DNA of 49,961 nucleotides from Pseudobdellovibrionaceae bacterium (GTDB lineage Bacteria; Bdellovibrionota; UBA1018; UBA6935): NCBI GenBank assembly GCA_002722705.1, contig PBMP01000106.1, positions 1 to 49,961 of the forward strand, read 5' to 3'. Shown piece by piece: positions 6,490 to 15,378 of this stretch (position 1 is its first letter; each line of letters starts with the position of its first letter). The notes under the pieces were generated by a model. It saw only the letters and a program-made list of their open reading frames with translations, ran no database searches and was not told where the DNA came from. The position numbers and the translations under genes were made by a program.

Positions 6490-7572
6490 CTATATATCGG
6501 CCGTTTCAATCTCATGATAAACCTGGACCATTGGCAACGTGTAAGCCATCATGACCCGGAACACCAGGTAGGTGGCCATTGGGCTCGACAGCCCCACCTG
6601 CTCCAGCAACGCCGATCTCCACAGCATATTCATCAAGCACGACGCGCTAACGTCGTACCCTCGCACGGCAAACCGCCTCAAAAGCGGAAACGGGACCGCC
6701 TTTCCAACAGCGTCGTGAATCGCGTCCATCACACGGTCGTGCTCAACGCGTATTGCGACCGCCCCTACCGAGTCGCGGTCAAAAATAATGTACTCCAGCT
6801 TGCGCAGCTTGCTCGCCCCCCCGAACATCACGCTCGGGGAAATTTTAGCGTTGTGATCAAGTATCTCCAACCCCTTTAAACTGCTGCAATGATGGTACAG
6901 CTGCTCGCACGCACGCGTGTCAAAATGCGGGCAATCATCCACTCTGACCTTGCTCAACTGGGGTAAACTAGCCCACATGCGCTGCCAATCGTCCGAAGCG
7001 CCATACCACCGCCCAATGGAGAGACTGGTCAACCCGGATAGTGACCAATCCTGAAATTTCCACTCGAACAGAATGGGCATCGACGATGTCTTCAACCGAA
7101 GCGTTTTTAAGCTTTTGGGCAACGTGACCGCACCCCGCAGCGCTGTCGACCTCACCGCCATACCTACGTTGATGCACACCTTTAAATTTGTGCACGCAGA
7201 AAAAATCGCCTGAAAGTGGCGCTCGGTCCAAACGTTTCCATCGGGGGCCTGCGTGTAGTACAGCTCCAGCCTCTGAATAAGACAAGCATACACTCCAAAC
7301 GGTCGTGGATGAATGTCGCTGCACGGGGACCATACAACAAAGTGCTTCACACCGCGAAACAGCACAGGCCCATCCTTGTCTGTGATCCCACAGAGCCACT
7401 GCTTTCGCGGCAGCAATGTTTCGTCTACTGGCCAATCGCCATTCAGCGTCAACATTGCGCACACCCGCCGAAACTGTTTGTTGACCAGCCTCAACGTTAA
7501 CGCGTCGCGCACCGATAGCCCCATGCACTCAAAAATTGCTAGCCATAGCTCATCGGGGAGTGGGGAGACCAT
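6490..7572 (-). CDS. F-box protein with LRR-like repeats, 360 aa
   Basis: The N-terminus (residues about 4-42) is a clear F-box: LPDELWLAIFECMGL, then DALTLRLVNKQFRRVC. F-box proteins bind Skp1 and bring targets to a cullin-RING ubiquitin ligase. The remainder holds irregular leucine-rich segments with the L-x-x-L-x-L rhythm (LKTLRLKTSS, LTSLSIGRWYG, LSKVRVDDCPHFD, LKGLEILDHN, LRKLEYIIFD), as in F-box/LRR proteins, where the solenoid selects the substrate. The start is ATG 7572-7570. It lies just upstream of the PLAC8-like gene on the same strand and near the RING gene, suggesting a small host-manipulation group. Substrate unknown. Confidence 0.85.
   Translation of the reverse strand: MVSPLPDELWLAIFECMGLSVRDALTLRLVNKQFRRVCAMLTLNGDWPVDETLLPRKQWLCGITDKDGPVLFRGVKHFVVWSPCSDIHPRPFGVYACLIQRLELYYTQAPDGNVWTERHFQAIFSACTNLKVCINVGMAVRSTALRGAVTLPKSLKTLRLKTSSMPILFEWKFQDWSLSGLTSLSIGRWYGASDDWQRMWASLPQLSKVRVDDCPHFDTRACEQLYHHCSSLKGLEILDHNAKISPSVMFGGASKLRKLEYIIFDRDSVGAVAIRVEHDRVMDAIHDAVGKAVPFPLLRRFAVRGYDVSASCLMNMLWRSALLEQVGLSSPMATYLVFRVMMAYTLPMVQVYHEIETADI
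6491..6497 (-). promoter_or_regulatory. TATA box for the PLAC8-like gene
   Basis: TATATAT, 27-33 nt upstream of the ATG at 6464 and overlapping the stop region of the F-box gene (6490). The spacing matches other TATA-like boxes in this window and decides between two candidate ATGs. Confidence 0.55.
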
Positions 7573-7581
7573 TGCGTGTGT

Positions 7582-7812
7582 TTATTGTGCCAACCTCAAC
7601 AAATGTGCGTAAATTTCGAGCGGGTGCTGACTAATCATTTTTACACACGAGCGATTGCCAATTGTGCTTTTTTCCATTATCCCTGAAACAAATCCGTCAA
7701 AGTCGTTGCACAAACTACTCGCCCCCACTTGTTCTGCTATACACGGAAAAAACCACAAGACAATTACCACGCAAAACTGCCTGCACACCGCGTTGTCTTG
7801 ACACTCCTCCAT
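7582..7812 (-). CDS. Small protein with one hydrophobic segment, 76 aa
   Basis: The frame is open to 8109, with ATGs at 8073 and 7812. I choose 7812 (MEECQDNAVCRQF) because the longer form (163 aa) would overlap the start of the divergent helicase gene at 7931, and its extra part is Ser/Pro/Ala/Cys-rich like a shadow frame. The short form has a hydrophobic stretch (CVVIVLWFFPCIAEQV, about residues 13-28) that could span a membrane, then a soluble part with three more Cys. The stop is 9 nt from the start of the F-box gene on the same strand. Function unknown; the start is uncertain. Confidence 0.45.
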   Translation of the reverse strand: MEECQDNAVCRQFCVVIVLWFFPCIAEQVGASSLCNDFDGFVSGIMEKSTIGNRSCVKMISQHPLEIYAHLLRLAQ

Positions 7813-7930
7813 TGCATTCTTCAGGTGAGCGAATCCGGCGGTCCGGGATACCTCATCCTGCTCTCCCGACGGGATCAGATCGGACGACTGACAAGCTGCG
7901 GACTGGGATCCTTCCGCGCACACCGCACGG

Positions 7931-9598
7931 ATGAGTGCTGCGCAAGCCTCTTGGCCATGGGGCGAAAGCAAATCGGACACGGACGCAGGAGACTGCCCGC
8001 CAGGCAAGCGTCGCAAGAAGGCTTGTGCGGCGCAATCCGGTGAACACGTGCTGAGCCCAGAGCAAGGAGCCATTGCAAAGATTTTGGTGGAAGACACGTC
8101 GCACACCAACTACTTTGTGATGGGCCCGCCCGGCCAAGGCAAGACGGTGTTGATTCGGAGTGTCATGGTTTCGTTGATGGCGTCCAATTGGGCCATTTTG
8201 CTGTTGACGCCTACCAACGTGGCAAAAGCGCAGTACCTCAAGGACGAGAAGCTGAAAGACGTGCGCATCATCATGATGACCTCTGCCGGCTTTGTTGGCC
8301 GCCGGATCATGCCCCCGACGACCCCGCTGACGCAGCGGACGATCACGCAACGGCATCGCGATTTGAAGCAGTGCTTGGAGCAAGCGAAGAGCAGCAACTT
8401 GGCGGTTATTTTTGACGAGTTTCCAGCCACGCCCTGCGAGGACTGCGATAACACCCTGCGTATAATCCAGGGATTAGGCGCCTTTGTCAAGATTATTGCC
8501 GTTGGCGACCCGCAGCAGCTGGGGCCGGTCAAGTCGAAGAATCCATTGTTGAGCCAACTTTTTTACCATGCCGACCGCCGGCGAAAACCGGATCAGATTT
8601 TGCCGTTGGCTCGCAGAAAGATGAAGCTGCTGAGCCTTACAGGAAAGAACCATCGCTTCGCAGGCGGCGACCCGGAGCACACCGCAATGCTGTCACAAGC
8701 GGAGCGGCAAATTCGGGCAGGCATGATTGAAGCAACGGCGCGCACGCTGAACATGATTGCATCGGGCCAGCCTGTGGCGCCGCGACCAGGAACCAAAGGG
8801 TGCACGTGGATAACGGCTACCAGAAAACGACGTCGCGAGCTGTCGCTGCAAGCGATGAAAAATAGCTCACGGGAGACATACCACTGCAAAGATGCAAAGG
8901 ACGAACGAAACGACACGGTGCTGATCAAAAATGGGCGGCATCGGATGATGAAGGCGGTCTTTCAAGCGGTTCCCGACAATGGGTCTGGGGAGACCCGGAG
9001 GATTGACAACGGGCAGCTGGGCATTGTGAAAGGGTGGTGCCTAGACGCGGTTGGAAACGAGACCTCCTACGTGATCTTTCGGCCCGACAACCAGCGCAAG
9101 GCGTTTCGGGTGCCGCTGGGGTCGGTCACCACAGCGGCGGTGATGACTATTGCGGCATCGCAGGGGGATACGTTTTCGGGCACAGCGGTGCTCGATTGCG
9201 AAGGTCTACGTGATGTCTATCGAGAACCATCAGAATTGCTACAAGCACTATGCGTGGCGCTGACCCGATCGAAATCGCTCCGGATCCAAAACTACACCCC
9301 GGATGTTGTATTGACTGAAGGGCCTCGCAATCGAATTGCTTCCACCGAAGCTCCAGATTCAGTGGGCAACAGGGCAGTGGTTCGCGGACTCCAAGAATCG
9401 ATGCGGCGCTTGATTAAAGGGCAAACCATCAAGATGATTCCGCGCTCTTTGAAGGTGCCGGTGCTGTCCCGGCAGTGTTTGCAGAATGTTTTGCTGGCTC
9501 GGTATTCCGATAATCCGTTGGCGGTGCAAATAACCCAATGGAATTTGTCGACGGCGCAAGCAGTGTTGGCCACAGGGCTGGAAGTGAGAGCTACGTAG
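7931..9598 (+). CDS. SF1B DNA helicase, Pif1/RecD-like, 555 aa
   Basis: Superfamily 1 motifs appear in order: Walker A GPPGQGKT (65-72), motif Ia LLTPTNVAKA, Walker B VIFDEF (159-164), motif III VGDPQQLGPV (191-200), then toward the C-terminus ASQGDTFSGTAVLD (motif V region) and ALCVALTRSK (motif VI). This is the order of 5'-3' helicases of the Pif1/RecD/Dda group, which use ATP to unwind DNA during replication, recombination or telomere-like processes. Residues 1-45 are a basic leader with an NLS-like PPGKRRKK. Length is normal for a compact viral Pif1-like enzyme. ATG 7931 is the natural start. Its TAG ends within an 8-bp palindrome CTACGTAG that also contains the stop of the convergent giant gene. 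Confidence 0.9.
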   Translation: MSAAQASWPWGESKSDTDAGDCPPGKRRKKACAAQSGEHVLSPEQGAIAKILVEDTSHTNYFVMGPPGQGKTVLIRSVMVSLMASNWAILLLTPTNVAKAQYLKDEKLKDVRIIMMTSAGFVGRRIMPPTTPLTQRTITQRHRDLKQCLEQAKSSNLAVIFDEFPATPCEDCDNTLRIIQGLGAFVKIIAVGDPQQLGPVKSKNPLLSQLFYHADRRRKPDQILPLARRKMKLLSLTGKNHRFAGGDPEHTAMLSQAERQIRAGMIEATARTLNMIASGQPVAPRPGTKGCTWITATRKRRRELSLQAMKNSSRETYHCKDAKDERNDTVLIKNGRHRMMKAVFQAVPDNGSGETRRIDNGQLGIVKGWCLDAVGNETSYVIFRPDNQRKAFRVPLGSVTTAAVMTIAASQGDTFSGTAVLDCEGLRDVYREPSELLQALCVALTRSKSLRIQNYTPDVVLTEGPRNRIASTEAPDSVGNRAVVRGLQESMRRLIKGQTIKMIPRSLKVPVLSRQCLQNVLLARYSDNPLAVQITQWNLSTAQAVLATGLEVRAT

Positions 9599-12500
9599 CT
9601 TTTATAAATTTATGTTCGCCTACGATTTTTTCATTGCCATCAAATAAAATTTTATCGGTTGGATCATTAGCTATTGTAAATTGTTCAATGTCAGGTTTAG
9701 TTACATCAGTAAAGCATAAAAATGTTTTTTCTGGTTTTTCTACTTTTAACCCAAAAATTTTGTTTCGTTTACCATCAGCTCTCTTGAAAAAAAATATAGA
9801 CACCTTAATTCCAATTTTAGAGTATTTGGATTTTAAAAAAGATTTGGAAATATTAGCAGGCCATAATTTATAGTCCATTTGCAACAAATTCATTTGGTTG
9901 CTTAAAATACAAAACATTACAAACAACCAGTATCTGACCGATCCAACCGCAAATGTTGGAATTAGCTCGGTTGAACTTGGAATTTCTTTAATCTTGTTGG
10001 TCAAATAATCATGAAGCGCTTTAGCTGTGGTATCCTTAAATTTGTAAGGGCGTTTTTTAAACCCTTTTACGCTGGGGTTTAATATTTGCCAGGGTAATCC
10101 GGCATATATGCGTTGTTCCGCTGCCGAATCAAGACAAAACGATGATAAAATATAGCCCTGTTGAACATTGGTTGGCAATTCACAATCTAGCACATCGCCT
10201 TCATCGGAAAGCACAATAGTGTGATAGTTTGCATCGTCAGTTTTGCATGATTTGAATTTGAATTGAATTTGCGCGCGAGAATCAACGTAGTGAACTGTAT
10301 CTCGTAGCTTATCAGCGTCTGTATTCAACTTAAGATAATTTGAATCTAAATTTTGCCGCGAAGCAACAACCAACTTTCCGTTTATAATTGCGCACGCAAC
10401 AACCAGCCCGTAAGGGGCCAGTGAAACAGTAAATGGCCTTCCAACCTTTCTGCACCATGCCTCCAGCAATGCTGGTTTAGTGCACCTAAGTTCATGCCCG
10501 CCGCGCAGATAGCACCGCAAAAATTTTATTTTATTTTGCTTCATTGCGGCGGTTATCGAAGCGCAATTTTCCGGAGTAAATTTCAAGCCACTTTGCGGAT
10601 GACCAAGGTTATCCAAAAAAAACTTGATGGACCTGTTGCTTTCCCCGCGCGTGCCCAACCGAAGTTTATCAGTCGGCTTTGTTTCATCAATAATATGATT
10701 TACAGCGGCAGCGCCATCTTCCAATTTAAAATCGTCCATTGTGTACGACAACTTGCCCAATAACGTGCTAGAAAAAGAAGCATCAAAGTTGTTATCAGAA
10801 AGTCTGTATTGTCCTGTTTTGATATTAACTCTATTAGTTATAATGTAATCAATTATATTTGTCCCCACAATACTTGGCTCCAGGTAAGTAATGTATTTTT
10901 TATATAACGCTTCATTGGGGGCCAGTTCTGATGATTCATACGGAGACAAAATATACTCAACTGAAGTTTCAAAAACTAAAGATGGTATACTGATTATAGC
11001 ACGATCAAATTTGGTTGAAGATTTTTTGTATGTTAAAAGAACAATACTGTTATCCTTTGAATCATAAATTTTTGCAGTATATTTGTCTGGCTCCTTTGAC
11101 TGCAACGCCAAATAGGGCTTGATGTTGGATTTTACAGATGTTCTAAGTTTTGTTGGAGAAGCATTTTGTATATATAAAGCATATATTTTTTTGTCCTTGC
11201 CTTTAAAGGTGCACAAAAAATTTGATATGTATTTGTTACCTTTTGAAACTTTCATGTTAAACTTAGTTCTTGGTTTTGGTTTGTCGGTTCCGTAAAACGT
11301 TTCGCTAGTCCACTCATCCTCAATTTCATTCATTTGTGTTACAATGTGAAGGTAATACTGTTGAGGAACCTGCAAAATAATATTTGTGCATTCCCAATCT
11401 TCTGCTTTGCTAAACTGATTTAACATTGTCCACAATGTGGATAAAAATGCCTTTTGAACAGCAGTTGAAATTTTTACCAGTGGGTTGTACGGAAACACTA
11501 CCGCTGGATATGTTGCTATTATAGGCAACGCACTTGTTATAATGCTTGTAAAAATATTTTCGCTTTCTTTATCAAAACAAACAATTGATTTGTGTATGCA
11601 AATTGATTTGTTTGCAATCAAATTGTAGCACGAATGCAACTGAATTTCTTTCAAGTTGCACTCCAGCAAAAAATTTGTTAATTGGTTGCCAACAACAAGT
11701 ACCGAAGATGACGGTAACGTGCTGTTAACTTGAGAATATGCTGCAAAACAATCTGAAACATCAAATTTTTTTGTAGGTTGACTGCATAAATCCCTATTGT
11801 TTTTTTGTGGATAAACATTTTGGGGATTCCAAGGGGTTTTGATGCCAAATTTGTTTATGTTATGCAGTAAACACATTTGAGAAACATCCATTGGATAAAA
11901 CGAATATAAACTTGATTTTAGATAACAATCGGCGTGACTAAGAAACTCGTATGTGTTTGTTTGACTTGTTTTGCACAAGCACATTAATGATATTGTAGAT
12001 GAATTAAAATTGTCTGGAACGGTGCTTTGATCAAAACTTATGTACATGTACGGCGACTTATCGCTGGCTTTACTATGTTGAAACATCACCAACGCAACTT
12101 TTGTAACATCCGCGCCTGTAAGTGAAGAAAAGTACTTTGCAGTGTTCGAAAGAGGCGTTTCTGATGAAAGATATTTAAATGGCGAACACCATACAAAATC
12201 CAATGGAGTTGTATTTGTTCCATCATTAATATCTATACGAGTTGTACTTTCAAACCACTTTGTTATAAATTTTGAACACTGTTTTCCCTTTTTGTTTAAT
12301 TTAAGTTTAAACGTTTTTTCTTTTTTTAGTTCTATAGATATTACACGTTCAATTTTGGAAAAAGAATTGTTTTTTAATATTTGGTACATATGTGTTGCTC
12401 CCCTTGTTTTTAAGACCTCTTTATAAATAGGAAGTATATCAAGAAATTTGTCCACATGTGTCTCTACATCTGCTTTTGCATAATCGTGTAATGATGAAAC

Positions 12501-14162
12501 TTCATTCAAAACGGCTTGATAGCAAGAAATAAATTTTTCAACATACTCAAATATTCCGCCAGGAGTTGTAAGATCCGGAATTAACCCAGTATAATTTAAC
12601 GTGAACATTTCAGAAACAGACATATAAATTGATCTGCCTTGTTCAGATAAGAACACAACATGTTTTATATCATTTTCATTTGAAAATAACTTTTTAAACA
12701 ACTGAAATTGATTTTTTAAATCGCCGGCTACATCAAAGATTTGTTTGCTTAAATCAAATGAAACGGCAAGTGCATCAGTGCTGTGCGAATCATCCAAATC
12801 TGGAACGTTGGACATCAAACGGCAAGATATATCATACCCAAGATTGTCAGCTTCATTTTTTATTTTCACCAATACTTGGTTGTAACTTACTTGGGTCACA
12901 TTATGCACCGTATAAATATCTTTGTCTGGAATTCCTATGTCTAAACGCGAAGCGTTGTTCCAGATAACGTTTGGTTGCAGTTCGCAATGAAAATGCGTAG
13001 CGTCTTGCAAAAATGTTGGGGTTAAGATAATCATCTCAGCGCGAAAAACATATTTTTTGTAAACAGCCATTGCAACAAAAGTTTGTTTGGAATCATTCTG
13101 ACCGGTTACTTTGTACATTGCACTGAGTTCATAGTTTGTTTCTGAAAATGAAGAATCTGACTTAAACCCTATAAGTTCTTTTTCTGGAATTTTGTTGTGT
13201 AACGTTAGCCGATAAATTTCATCTGACTTAATTTCATCACTTGCAATGCTTGCTACTGGGAAATTTAATGTCCGCGTTGTTTCCTCTAAACAGCGGCCAA
13301 TCAACTTGTTTTCTCCACCTATTAAATTTTCAAACAATTTATAGTTGGACACTCCAATTTGATTGCAAAGGGTGTAAATAAAATATAAACAATTGGGGTC
13401 GACATCTAATGAAACAGAATTGTCATTTAACGCAATAAAAACACGATTTTTAGTAAGACTTGTAATCAAAACTATGCCGGAATATGATTTAGACGTTGAA
13501 TCAGTTTGATCGTAATAAAACAGCTTTATTCTGGCCCCATGTTTAAATAATTTTAAATTTGTGTCATTACAACCTTGAAATTTAAAAATTGGATAAGAGG
13601 GTATTTTTTTTTTTAAAATAAATTGGCCGCACACTTTTGTTTCAACTGTATCATACGGCGCTATCATCTTGGTAGTTGCGCTCATTTCCCCAAACATGCT
13701 ACTTTCAATTGTTACGGGCAAAAATGTTAATTTACAATTCTTTGGATTTTTGTTGTTTTTAACTGTGCACAGTCGATCCGTTTGCAAATGATTAAATAGT
13801 AATGTTAAAGGCATGTTTCTTAAAATTAATTCCGTTGCAAATTTTTTTATGTTTTCATCAGATAACAGCTTTAATTCTAATAATTTTTGTATAAACATGT
13901 GATGCTCTTCGTTTGTAGCAAACGATGTGTTGTTCAAAAACAACAAGTTGGAATTATTGATCTTAATTGCTGTCATTAAAAATCCTTTGTTTTTCTCAAA
14001 TGACTTGCAGTAATAATCGGTAACCATGGCATGCTTGGCGTACTCTAGCAACGCCACTTGCGAATCGAGCACATTCTGAGCATCTACTTCTACATCCTCT
14101 GCGCCTGGATGAACTAAAAAATACTTGTTATCCTTTTGATACACATTGCTTTTTTTAGACAT
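9591..14162 (-). CDS. Giant unknown protein, 1,523 aa, AT-rich gene
   Basis: Uninterrupted frame from ATG 14162 to TAG 9591-9593. Composition is rich in Lys, Asn, Ser, Ile and Tyr, reflecting AT-rich DNA, and strand-forming segments dominate. No signal peptide, long coiled coil or catalytic motif is evident. A short region near the C-terminal quarter (FLRCYLRGGHELRCTKPALL) has the rhythm of a SAP-type DNA-binding helix pair, only weakly. It follows scaffold, protease and capsid protein on the same strand, downstream of the scaffold by 37 nt. A virion role (portal-associated, tegument-like or minor capsid) is inferred from position only. Another AT-rich giant of almost the same length (1,528 aa) closes the block at 22974-27560. 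Not recognised. Confidence 0.85.
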   Translation of the reverse strand: MSKKSNVYQKDNKYFLVHPGAEDVEVDAQNVLDSQVALLEYAKHAMVTDYYCKSFEKNKGFLMTAIKINNSNLLFLNNTSFATNEEHHMFIQKLLELKLLSDENIKKFATELILRNMPLTLLFNHLQTDRLCTVKNNKNPKNCKLTFLPVTIESSMFGEMSATTKMIAPYDTVETKVCGQFILKKKIPSYPIFKFQGCNDTNLKLFKHGARIKLFYYDQTDSTSKSYSGIVLITSLTKNRVFIALNDNSVSLDVDPNCLYFIYTLCNQIGVSNYKLFENLIGGENKLIGRCLEETTRTLNFPVASIASDEIKSDEIYRLTLHNKIPEKELIGFKSDSSFSETNYELSAMYKVTGQNDSKQTFVAMAVYKKYVFRAEMIILTPTFLQDATHFHCELQPNVIWNNASRLDIGIPDKDIYTVHNVTQVSYNQVLVKIKNEADNLGYDISCRLMSNVPDLDDSHSTDALAVSFDLSKQIFDVAGDLKNQFQLFKKLFSNENDIKHVVFLSEQGRSIYMSVSEMFTLNYTGLIPDLTTPGGIFEYVEKFISCYQAVLNEVSSLHDYAKADVETHVDKFLDILPIYKEVLKTRGATHMYQILKNNSFSKIERVISIELKKEKTFKLKLNKKGKQCSKFITKWFESTTRIDINDGTNTTPLDFVWCSPFKYLSSETPLSNTAKYFSSLTGADVTKVALVMFQHSKASDKSPYMYISFDQSTVPDNFNSSTISLMCLCKTSQTNTYEFLSHADCYLKSSLYSFYPMDVSQMCLLHNINKFGIKTPWNPQNVYPQKNNRDLCSQPTKKFDVSDCFAAYSQVNSTLPSSSVLVVGNQLTNFLLECNLKEIQLHSCYNLIANKSICIHKSIVCFDKESENIFTSIITSALPIIATYPAVVFPYNPLVKISTAVQKAFLSTLWTMLNQFSKAEDWECTNIILQVPQQYYLHIVTQMNEIEDEWTSETFYGTDKPKPRTKFNMKVSKGNKYISNFLCTFKGKDKKIYALYIQNASPTKLRTSVKSNIKPYLALQSKEPDKYTAKIYDSKDNSIVLLTYKKSSTKFDRAIISIPSLVFETSVEYILSPYESSELAPNEALYKKYITYLEPSIVGTNIIDYIITNRVNIKTGQYRLSDNNFDASFSSTLLGKLSYTMDDFKLEDGAAAVNHIIDETKPTDKLRLGTRGESNRSIKFFLDNLGHPQSGLKFTPENCASITAAMKQNKIKFLRCYLRGGHELRCTKPALLEAWCRKVGRPFTVSLAPYGLVVACAIINGKLVVASRQNLDSNYLKLNTDADKLRDTVHYVDSRAQIQFKFKSCKTDDANYHTIVLSDEGDVLDCELPTNVQQGYILSSFCLDSAAEQRIYAGLPWQILNPSVKGFKKRPYKFKDTTAKALHDYLTNKIKEIPSSTELIPTFAVGSVRYWLFVMFCILSNQMNLLQMDYKLWPANISKSFLKSKYSKIGIKVSIFFFKRADGKRNKIFGLKVEKPEKTFLCFTDVTKPDIEQFTIANDPTDKILFDGNEKIVGEHKFIKAT

Positions 14163-14187
14163 GGTTTATTGCAAAAATCTTGATCGC

Positions 14188-14197
14188 AAATATATTT
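14188..14197 (-). promoter_or_regulatory. TATA-like element for the 1,523-aa gene
   Basis: AAATATATTT, about 26-35 nt upstream of the ATG at 14162 and just before the scaffold stop (14200). The position matches other boxes in this window. Confidence 0.45.
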
Positions 14198-14199
14198 TT

Positions 14200-14826
14200 T
14201 TACTCATACACTGCACTCAGCGCGCGGCGAAGAAGACTTGCGTCGCCATCTTCATCTGCGTTTGCATCTACCATAGAAACATCGTTCTTCACCACGTGTT
14301 CAGTTTTAGCGCGCTTGTTTGACTCGGGAGGGGTTTCTTCTACCGGAGCCGCAGCCGCAGTTGCAGCCGCAACCGCAACAGACGGTGCACCTTGCATAAA
14401 CTTTGCGTTGCACGCAGCAATCACCCGCTTGGCCGCATCTTGCGCAATGTTTACATTGGAGCTCAAAATTTGATCGTTGATTTGGTTTTCATTAATGCAA
14501 TACATTTCTGCAATGTCGGGGGAAAGATTTTTCAGCAACTGCTGCAAGTGGTTGCGCATCACATCTTTGTCCACGCGAGCGTGCTGCTCAAGCTCTTCGG
14601 CCTTCCGTTTGGTTGACTCCAGATTGCGCTGCATGGCTGCAATTTGAGTCGCAAGCTTGCGGCCATCCGCTGGGTTTGCAGCACTGTACGCAGCGAGCGC
14701 GGCTTCCAGCTCGCTCATTTGTGCCGGTGACGCATCCGCCTTTGGGGGTTCAACCGCTGCGGTTGCGGCTGCGGCAGCAGCAGCCTTGTCTGACACAGGA
14801 TTTGACGGCGTGGTTGCTGCTGACAT
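14200..14826 (-). CDS. Probable capsid scaffold protein, 208 aa
   Basis: Position and composition suggest a scaffold. The gene lies 12 nt after the maturation protease, in the order capsid protein, protease, scaffold. The protein has an Ala/Pro-rich N-terminus, a long charged helical, probably coiled-coil centre (about residues 35-125, QIAAMQRNLESTKRKAEELE), an Ala/Val-rich linker and a short C-terminal amphipathic helix (DASLLRRALSAVYE). Herpesvirus and phage scaffolds are also helical, low-complexity proteins whose C-terminal helix docks on the major capsid protein and which the protease removes. Unlike herpesvirus UL26, protease and scaffold are separate frames here. An NLS-like NKRAKTEH lies near residue 168. 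A TATATAG box is at 14860-14866. Confidence 0.65.
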   Translation of the reverse strand: MSAATTPSNPVSDKAAAAAAATAAVEPPKADASPAQMSELEAALAAYSAANPADGRKLATQIAAMQRNLESTKRKAEELEQHARVDKDVMRNHLQQLLKNLSPDIAEMYCINENQINDQILSSNVNIAQDAAKRVIAACNAKFMQGAPSVAVAAATAAAAPVEETPPESNKRAKTEHVVKNDVSMVDANADEDGDASLLRRALSAVYE

Positions 14827-14838
14827 GGTTACTGTGTT

Positions 14839-15318
14839 TTATAAAGGCGGGTGTATTGCTATATAGTCTGTTATGCTTGAAACGCCACCGTCAATGTTGC
14901 ACCCGGGCCGCGCAGGCGTGTTTGTCAAAGAAAGCTCAACCATTTCAACACCGCCTACAATGTGAGTGGCCGACAGACTTGTCAACGCTTTGCTGTTGAT
15001 TAATGCACAAACCATTGGGCACGTATCAAATATTTCAAACACCACGCGAGCGTAGCCCGTGGACCTTTCTATCCACGATGCTTTTACTTTTCCAACGGTG
15101 CAGCTGTGATTTATGGCGGCTTCCCGCTCTTTCCCGGGGTCGGCGTTTTGAATCGTGCTTACCGCCGAATGCTCCCATGTTACAGGACACCCCGCCGCAG
15201 AACGGCACAATTGATCCAGCGTAGAAGGAAGCAGTACTAAGCCACGATGGGCATCACTCGCGGTAGGGAGGGGCTGTTTCGACCAATCGGCGTACCACAC
15301 CCCAGCAAATAACGGCAT
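14839..15318 (-). CDS. Capsid maturation protease, assemblin/HK97-prohead type, 159 aa
   Basis: The N-terminus MPLFAGVWYADWSKQPLP parallels the first strand of herpesvirus assemblin. A His motif follows (CPVTWEHSAVSTI, candidate catalytic His), then CTVGKVKASW, like the assemblin VGxV strand. Next comes SLSATHIVGG (candidate nucleophile Ser) and finally VEMVELSLTNTPARPGCNI, strikingly like the phage prohead-protease motif EVSLVxxPANPxA. Together these fit a serine protease of the herpesvirus S21/phage HK97 clan that cleaves the scaffold during capsid maturation. The start ATG 15318 gives 159 aa, a minimal catalytic domain; the GTG extension to 15366 is dropped. It sits between capsid protein and scaffold genes. 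Catalytic residues are assigned by pattern, not by alignment. Confidence 0.75.
   Translation of the reverse strand: MPLFAGVWYADWSKQPLPTASDAHRGLVLLPSTLDQLCRSAAGCPVTWEHSAVSTIQNADPGKEREAAINHSCTVGKVKASWIERSTGYARVVFEIFDTCPMVCALINSKALTSLSATHIVGGVEMVELSLTNTPARPGCNIDGGVSSITDYIAIHPPL
14860..14866 (-). promoter_or_regulatory. TATA box for the scaffold gene
   Basis: TATATAG, 34-40 nt upstream of the scaffold ATG at 14826 and inside the protease 3' end. It suggests the scaffold has its own transcript rather than being only part of an operon-like message. Confidence 0.45.
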
Positions 15319-15347
15319 AGAGGTTTGTTTTAATTTTGACGAACAAG

Positions 15348-15354
15348 AATATAC
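15348..15354 (-). promoter_or_regulatory. TATA-like element for the protease gene
   Basis: AATATAC (GTATATT on the minus strand), 30-36 nt upstream of the ATG at 15318. It supports that ATG over the upstream in-frame GTG at 15366. Confidence 0.45.
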
Positions 15355-15378
15355 AGTATACAACACAATACGCCAATT

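Noticed and set aside
7582-8073. 163-aa version of the small gene ending at 7582
   Set aside because: The added N-terminus overlaps the helicase start and has shadow-like Ser/Pro/Ala composition; kept only as an alternative.
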